Source of the DNA: JBBSOW01 sp038259365
Lineage (GTDB): Bacteria; Actinomycetota; Actinomycetes; Propionibacteriales; Propionibacteriaceae
Direction: 5' to 3'
Length of the DNA: 10,365 nt
NCBI GenBank assembly: GCA_038259365.1
Contig: JBBSOW010000111.1
Span: 1-10,365 of the forward strand
Shown here: positions 6,601 to 10,365 of the stretch, in pieces
Numbering within the stretch: the first letter of the stretch is position 1
Layout: each line of letters starts with the position of its first letter
Translations under genes and position numbers: made by a program
The notes under the pieces: generated by a model
Databases searched by the model: none
Told to the model about the DNA's origin: nothing
What the model saw: only the letters and a program-made list of their open reading frames with translations

Positions 6601-7737
6601 TTAAGCGGTGGTTGCTGAGGTGACGCCAGGGAACTGCACGACAGTGCCGTGGGGGTACGTGTTCGCCTTTCGCTGGTTCGGACTACTGATCCGGCCTGCC
6701 TTCTGTAGCGGTACCAGCGTCTTGGTCTTGACGTGGCTGCTATGGAACGGGGTGGCCACCACGACGTGGTCAATGACGGTCTGAATGGGGACCGCTTGCC
6801 CGGCGAAGTGCTCGCAAAGATGGTCCTGCAGCGGCTTCGTGTCGACGTCGTTGCCGAACAGCACGTCCTGGCCCGCAAGGCGATCCTCGAAGGTGAAGCT
6901 GCCCGAGGGGGCGATTCTCCACATGGCCTGCTTCATGCGGTCCAGCCCTATGGGCTCGCGGGTGCAGTAGAACAGGTCGTAGACGCGCTTTCCGCGGTCC
7001 TCGTACATCGCGAATGACTGGATGTAAGGAAACATGCACACGTCGTGCAGGCGCTGCTTGTAGAGGTCATGCAAGTACTGGCTGCGCGCGGCGCCCGACA
7101 GACTGGCGGCCCCCTTGTAGTCGTCATTGCCGAACAGCGCGGTGAGCCGGTCGTCGATATTGCCGGCACCGCACCAGCGCAGGACGGCGTCGTGCGCGAA
7201 GTAGATGAGCAACTCACACTTGGGGGACTTCGTCAGGCGCTGCACCACGTCCAGCGGCGTGTACTTCACCCCCACTGGGTCCACAAACGCGAACGTCGGG
7301 GCGAGCCGGCCACCGGAGGCGTCAACCTCGTCGATCATGTCGGTCGTTAGTGTCACGAAGGTCTTGTTGTCGACGTGAACGCTCACGTTCTTCGGCCAAG
7401 GCTGGTGCGCGTCGACGTAGTCGTCGACGAGCAGCCGTAGGTGCTCAGCGCACCCGGCGTCTTGTTCGTTGAACAGCAAGACAAACTCAGTATCGCCCAT
7501 GCCTGTGAATGCGCTGTGCTCGAGCAGCGCCTTGAGTGCGATGAGAGGGGAGCCGTCCTCGCCCCCCTTGTACTGGCCGGGGCCGCCGAACGCGTCGTAG
7601 TAGATGAGGCGGTTATGTCTGGTCGTGTTCATGATCGCGTACCAGGCACCCATGTAGTAACGAAGCAACTGGTGCTTCGCGCCGGTGTGCGGCTCGCGCT
7701 CCCACAGCTCGAACGGCGTGCGCTTACCTGATGGCAT
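6601..7737 (-). CDS. tcmP: Three-Cys-motif partner protein TcmP
   Basis: This 378-residue protein matches the TcmP family, named for its frequent neighbour, the three-Cys-motif protein family that includes phage Gp37/Gp68-like DUF5131. Typical features are WEREPHTGAKHQLLRYY near residues 12-28, LIYYDAFGGPGQYKGGEDGSP at about 44-64, and FAFVDPVGVKYTPLD in the middle. The DAFGGPG glycine-rich loop and the later VDP segment recall motifs I and IV of class I S-adenosylmethionine-dependent methyltransferases, so a methyltransferase-like fold is a fair inference, not an established activity. GGGAGGGG on the minus strand at 7744-7751, 6 bp before the ATG, is a strong ribosome binding site. The gene is divergent from the DUF5131 gene across 126 bp, the arrangement of a functional pair. 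It lies upstream of, and on the same strand as, the methyltransferase and DUF262-HNH genes. Confidence 0.88.
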   Translation of the reverse strand: MPSGKRTPFELWEREPHTGAKHQLLRYYMGAWYAIMNTTRHNRLIYYDAFGGPGQYKGGEDGSPLIALKALLEHSAFTGMGDTEFVLLFNEQDAGCAEHLRLLVDDYVDAHQPWPKNVSVHVDNKTFVTLTTDMIDEVDASGGRLAPTFAFVDPVGVKYTPLDVVQRLTKSPKCELLIYFAHDAVLRWCGAGNIDDRLTALFGNDDYKGAASLSGAARSQYLHDLYKQRLHDVCMFPYIQSFAMYEDRGKRVYDLFYCTREPIGLDRMKQAMWRIAPSGSFTFEDRLAGQDVLFGNDVDTKPLQDHLCEHFAGQAVPIQTVIDHVVVATPFHSSHVKTKTLVPLQKAGRISSPNQRKANTYPHGTVVQFPGVTSATTA

Positions 7738-7863
7738 ATGCCGCCCCTCCCGGCCGTCGCGAATCGTTGCATCGGCGGTCCAAGGTTAGAGGTGAGGACC
7801 CTGGGGAGGCCGCCGCGACACGCGGCAAGCCCCGCTGTCAGGGGCGGGGCCTAGGGTGCCAAC
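7738..7863. promoter_or_regulatory. Divergent intergenic region between tcmP and the DUF5131 gene
   Basis: These 126 bp must hold the start signals of both genes. On the minus side lies the tcmP ribosome binding site (7744-7751). On the plus side are two adjacent hairpins (7812-7826 and 7829-7850) and AGGG at 7853-7856, 7 bp before the GTG at 7864. No confident -35/-10 pair was found for either direction. The compact divergent layout suggests shared regulation. Confidence 0.5.
7812..7850 (+). promoter_or_regulatory. Two tandem GC-rich hairpins in the leader of the DUF5131 gene
   Basis: Hairpin 1 has GCCGCG (7812-7817), loop ACA, and CGCGGC (7821-7826). Hairpin 2 has GCCCCGC (7829-7835), an 8-base loop, and GCGGGGC (7844-7850). 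Both stems are perfect and only two bases apart. Hairpin 2 ends three bases before the AGGG ribosome binding site. There is no T-run, so these are not canonical intrinsic terminators; an RNA control element or protein-binding site is more likely. Sequence-specific riboswitch features were not recognised. Confidence 0.4.
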
Positions 7864-8625
7864 GTGGCGGACAAGAGTGCAATCGAGTGGACCGAAGCCA
7901 CCTGGAACCCCACGACGGGTTGCGACCGGATCAGTTCGGGCTGTGACAACTGCTATGCGCTGACACTCGCCAAGCGCCTCAAGGCAATGGGCAACAGCAA
8001 GTACCAGGCCGATGGCGACCCCCGCACGAGCGGGCCCGGCTTCGCCCTTACAGAGCACGAGGACGCACTGGCGATTCCACTCGGCTGGCGCAGTCCCCGC
8101 ACCGTCTTCGTCAACAGCATGTCCGACCTTTGGCATGCGCGCGTGTCCGATGAGTTCATTGGACGTGTATTCAACGTCATGACGGCTACACCCCAGCACA
8201 CGTACCAGTTGCTGACCAAGCGGCCGCGGCGGGCGGTGCGGATGGCCGGTGACCTCCCGTGGCCTGCAAACGTGTGGATGGGCGTCTCGGTCGAGTCACA
8301 GGCGACCGCGTGGCGCGTCGACGACCTACGCCGCGTGCCCGCTGCAGTGCGGTTCGTGTCTGCCGAGCCGCTGCTCGAAGCCATCACGATCGACCTGGCT
8401 GGTATCTCCTGGTTGATAGCTGGCGGCGAGTCAGGGCCAGGGCACCGACCATTAGACGAGGCGTGGGTGCGCAGCCTCCGCGACCGGTGCGCAGACAGCG
8501 GAACGGCGTTCTTCTTCAAGCAGTGGGGAGGACACCGTCCGAAGTCCGGCGGCCGCAGCCTGGACGGACGCACCTGGGACGAAATGCCTCCGCTGGCTTC
8601 ACCAGCCCCTGGAAGATCCGAGTAG
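7864..8625 (+). CDS. DUF5131 (phage Gp37/Gp68 family) three-Cys-motif protein
   Basis: This 253-residue protein matches the phage Gp37/Gp68 family (DUF5131). The opening SAIEWTEATWNPTTGC is the family signature, followed by the three-Cys motif Cys20-x6-Cys27-x2-Cys30-Tyr. Later conserved blocks are VFVNSMSDLWH, TYQLLTKRP, NVWMGVSVE, VRFVSAEPLLE, LIAGGESGPG and FFFKQWGG. The three closely spaced cysteines and the beta/alpha repeat pattern resemble an iron-sulfur, radical-SAM-like barrel, but the spacing is not the classic CxxxCxxC and no reaction is established to my knowledge. The length is typical and the protein looks intact. GTG 7864 is supported by AGGG 7 bp upstream and by the family N-terminus. 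It pairs with the divergent tcmP. The family occurs in phages, plasmids and genomic islands, which fits the mobile setting. Confidence 0.88.
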   Translation: MADKSAIEWTEATWNPTTGCDRISSGCDNCYALTLAKRLKAMGNSKYQADGDPRTSGPGFALTEHEDALAIPLGWRSPRTVFVNSMSDLWHARVSDEFIGRVFNVMTATPQHTYQLLTKRPRRAVRMAGDLPWPANVWMGVSVESQATAWRVDDLRRVPAAVRFVSAEPLLEAITIDLAGISWLIAGGESGPGHRPLDEAWVRSLRDRCADSGTAFFFKQWGGHRPKSGGRSLDGRTWDEMPPLASPAPGRSE

Positions 8626-8632
8626 AGATCGC

Positions 8633-8833
8633 CTACACGTAGGCCAGACCGCAGCCCGTGCACTGCTCAGGTCGGCAGTTGGAGCAAGGCCTCAGGCGTC
8701 GCCTCGCAACCGGTCCTTCTCGCAGAATGAAGGGCTTCCAGCACGTTTCAGAGAGGAGCCGAAGAGATTTGACGTCGCTAAGAGAGGCGTCGCGGCCACG
8801 AGTATTACGAATGACACCAGATGCCGTCGACAC
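8633..8833 (-). CDS. Possible small Cys-rich protein (66 residues)
   Basis: A short frame on the minus strand, with its GTG start 7 bp after GGGAGGG (8841-8847 on the complement), a near-ideal ribosome binding site. The C-terminal part reads CSNCRPEQCTGC: two CxxC pairs four residues apart, as in a small zinc ribbon, preceded by an Arg-rich basic stretch (VARRRLRP). I recognise no family. It converges on the DUF5131 gene with 7 bp between their stops. Against it: short length, several codons unlike a GC-biased gene in the N-terminal half, and two Cys pairs in GC-rich DNA could arise by chance. It might also be the tail of a decayed gene. Confidence 0.35.
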   Translation of the reverse strand: MSTASGVIRNTRGRDASLSDVKSLRLLSETCWKPFILREGPVARRRLRPCSNCRPEQCTGCGLAYV

Positions 8834-8978
8834 CAGAAGACCCTCCCGCGAAACTGCCCGGTGAAAGTGCCTTATTGGGACAGCCTCGACCGGGCCAACC
8901 CGACCCGATGAATCCGTCCCTTACAGTCGACCGGAGAGTTGCCTGACCAGCAGGTGGCAAGAGTTTCGGACGCCGCAT
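8834..8978. other. Short non-coding stretch left of the insertion sequence
   Basis: Apart from the ribosome binding site of the small Cys-rich frame, nothing is recognised. The left end of the IS256-type element lies at about 8978-8980. The 8-9 bp just before it would be one copy of the target duplication; the other copy lies outside the window. Confidence 0.4.
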
Positions 8979-8992
8979 GGATTGCGCCCCCT

Positions 8993-9012
8993 GGAGTGGT
9001 GGGGTTTGGGGT
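8993..9012 (+). repeat. Left terminal inverted repeat core of the IS256-type element
   Basis: GGAGTGGTGGGGTTTGGGGT here corresponds to GGAGTGGTGGGCTTTGAGTT read from the complement of 10352-10333. It lies about 85 bp before the transposase start. Confidence 0.7.
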
Positions 9013-9096
9013 GACGGCGCGGCGTCCTGATTGAGGGGGCCACCGGCGAGATTCTTGATGTGTACCGCCAAGCACGCATCGAAGGAGATCTCACCG

Positions 9097-10323
9097 ATGG
9101 CCTTGTCCCAGTCTGCCGTGTCCGAGCTGTTCGAGGTGTTCCGCACCGGCGAGGGCACCGACTTCATCCGAGAATGCGTCCGCGTGGCGATGCAGGAGCT
9201 GATCGAGGCCGAAGCCACGGCCGCGGTCGGCGCCGGCCGCTACGAACGCGCCGAGTCCCGCACCACCGAACGCAACGGCAACCGGCCGCGGCTGTTGACT
9301 ACCCACGCCGGGGACGTCCAACTCGCGATCCCCAAGCTGCGCGCCGGGAGCTTCTTCCCGTCCATCCTGGCGCCGCGCAGGAGGGTGGACCAGGCGCTGT
9401 ACGCGGTGGTGATGGAGGCCTACGTCCACGGCGTCTCCACTCGCTCCGTGGACGACCTGGTGGTCGCGCTCGGCGGGTCGGGGATCTCCAAGTCCGAGGT
9501 GTCCCGGATCTGTGCCGGGCTGGATGAGAGCGTCGGGGCGTTCCGCACCCGCAGGCTGGACCATGTCGAGTTCCCGTACGTGTACCTCGACGCGACGTAC
9601 CTGCACGTGCGCACCGAGCACGGCATGGTCGTGTCCAAGGCGGTGGTCGTCGCCACCGGTGTCACCGCCCAGGGCCGCCGGGAGATCCTGGGTCTGGACG
9701 TCGGTGACTCCGAGGACGAGGTGTTCTGGCGGGGGTTCCTCACCGGGTTGAAGAAGCGCGGCCTGGGCGGGGTGAAGCTGGTGATCTCCGACCAGCACGC
9801 CGGCCTGGTCGCCGCCATCAGCAGGGCGCTGCAAGGCACCGCGCACCAACGGTGCCGGGTGCACTTCATCCGCAACGTCCTGGCCCACGTGGCCAAGGGC
9901 GAAGGTGAGATGGTCGCCGCGGTGTTCCGCACGATCTTCGCCCAACCCAAGCTCGCGCCGATGAGCAAGCAGTGGGACAAGGTCCGCGACGAGCTCGCCG
10001 CCCGCTACCCCAAGATCGGTCCGCTGATGGACGACGCCAAGGCCGAGGTCCTCGCGTTCGCCGCGTTCCCGCGCGAGCACTGGCGCAAGATCTGGTCCAC
10101 CAACCCCCTGGAGCGGCTCAACAAGGAGATCAAACGCCGCTCAAGGGTCGTGGGCATCTTCCCGAACGAGGCCGCCGTCATCCGCCTCATCGGAGCCGTC
10201 CTAGCCGACACCCACGACGAGTGGGCCACCGACGAACGCCGCTACCTCTCCGAAGAATCCATGGCCAAAATCGGCACCAAGGACCACACTGAAACCGTCG
10301 CCCTCACCGAAGGCGACCGGTAG
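9097..10323 (+). CDS. IS256-family transposase, intact
   Basis: This 408-residue DDE transposase of the Mutator/IS256 type catalyses excision and integration of the element, usually by copy-out/paste-in. Hallmarks are TTERNGNRPR near residues 56-65, YLDATY with Asp165, VISDQHAGL with Asp232, CRVHFIRN at 253-260 (the C/D-x2-H signature between the second Asp and the Glu), and STNPLERLNKEIKRR with Glu339. All three catalytic acids are present. ATG 9097 is chosen because GAAGGAG lies 9 bp upstream (9081-9087) and the N-terminus MALSQSAVSELFE fits the family. The frame is open further upstream, but that part would fall within the inverted-repeat region. Length is normal (about 400-420). Confidence 0.95.
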   Translation: MALSQSAVSELFEVFRTGEGTDFIRECVRVAMQELIEAEATAAVGAGRYERAESRTTERNGNRPRLLTTHAGDVQLAIPKLRAGSFFPSILAPRRRVDQALYAVVMEAYVHGVSTRSVDDLVVALGGSGISKSEVSRICAGLDESVGAFRTRRLDHVEFPYVYLDATYLHVRTEHGMVVSKAVVVATGVTAQGRREILGLDVGDSEDEVFWRGFLTGLKKRGLGGVKLVISDQHAGLVAAISRALQGTAHQRCRVHFIRNVLAHVAKGEGEMVAAVFRTIFAQPKLAPMSKQWDKVRDELAARYPKIGPLMDDAKAEVLAFAAFPREHWRKIWSTNPLERLNKEIKRRSRVVGIFPNEAAVIRLIGAVLADTHDEWATDERRYLSEESMAKIGTKDHTETVALTEGDR

Positions 10324-10332
10324 GCATCAATG

Positions 10333-10352
10333 AACTCAAAGCCCACCACTCC
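10333..10352 (-). repeat. Right terminal inverted repeat core of the IS256-type element
   Basis: The complement reads GGAGTGGTGGGCTTTGAGTT, pairing with 8993-9012 at 17 of 20 positions. It begins 10 bp after the transposase stop. The outermost bases continue towards or past the window end, so the right boundary and the target duplication cannot be checked. Confidence 0.7.
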
Positions 10353-10365
10353 GCGGGACTCTTAC

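Larger units (their letters stand above)
8979..10365 (+). mobile_element. IS256-family insertion sequence (right tip at or beyond the window edge)
   Basis: An intact transposase gene is flanked by imperfect inverted repeats. The left repeat core at 8993-9012 and the complement of the right repeat core at 10333-10352 match at 17 of 20 positions, the first 11 (GGAGTGGTGGG) exactly. Both repeats seem to extend outward about 13 bp with weaker identity, placing the left tip near 8979 and the right tip at about 10365 or just past it. The total of about 1.39 kb is usual for the family. Inverted repeats in this position and the lack of frame damage suggest a recently active copy. Confidence 0.8.

Noticed and set aside
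7829..7850. Hairpin considered as a rho-independent terminator
   Set aside because: It has no run of T after the stem and sits directly before a ribosome binding site and start codon, so a leader structure is more likely.
9091..10080. 329-residue minus-strand frame opposite the transposase
   Set aside because: It is a mirror frame of the IS256 transposase, whose catalytic motifs are clear on the plus strand.
1..10365. Absence of GAATTC as a sign that the methyltransferase recognises the EcoRI site
   Set aside because: I saw no GAATTC in the window, but only about one or two would be expected in GC-rich DNA of this length, so the absence carries no weight.
1..10365. CRISPR array or long tandem repeats
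   Set aside because: No regularly spaced direct repeats were seen; the repeated words found are isolated pairs.

Overview
The DNA is GC-rich, with strongly G/C-biased third codon positions, GTG/TTG starts, and acyl-CoA dehydrogenase and IS256 proteins of actinobacterial style. The host is most likely an actinobacterium; genus and replicon (chromosome, plasmid or island) cannot be told from the sequence. The window looks like an accessory region: a damaged metabolic operon on the left, a block of defence- or nucleic-acid-modification-type genes in the middle, and an insertion sequence on the right.

Left (about 1-4040): after roughly 400 bp of non-coding DNA carrying small palindromes comes a plus-strand operon. 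It encodes an acyl-CoA dehydrogenase-like protein broken by one frameshift (418-1544), a cytosolic PhnD-type substrate-binding-fold protein (1587-2399), and a radical SAM protein whose start overlaps the preceding stop (2393-3397). No ABC permease or ATPase is present and the binding-fold protein has no signal peptide, so I infer an intracellular enzymatic or ligand-binding role rather than transport. A further ~640 bp without a convincing gene follows.

Middle (4041-8625): three minus-strand genes and one divergent plus-strand gene. In transcription order on the minus strand they are a three-Cys-motif partner protein (TcmP, 7737-6601), an EcoRI-family adenine-specific DNA methyltransferase (about 6292-5186), and a DUF262 plus HNH nuclease (5189-4041) joined to the methyltransferase by a GTGA stop/start overlap. 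Divergent from tcmP is a Gp37/Gp68-like DUF5131 protein carrying the three-Cys motif (7864-8625). The methyltransferase/DUF262-HNH pair reads as a restriction-modification-like couple in which the nuclease is not an EcoRI-type enzyme. The TcmP/DUF5131 pair is a known conserved gene partnership of unknown function. A hairpin just ahead of the methyltransferase start and two tandem hairpins ahead of the DUF5131 start are possible control elements.

Right (8626-10365): a possible small Cys-rich protein on the minus strand (8833-8633) with a strong ribosome binding site, then an intact IS256-family transposase (9097-10323) between imperfect inverted repeats near 8993 and 10352. The window ends inside or just at the right end of this element.

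The most interesting parts are the methyltransferase/DUF262-HNH couple beside the TcmP/DUF5131 couple, and the signal-less binding-fold protein coupled to a radical SAM enzyme.
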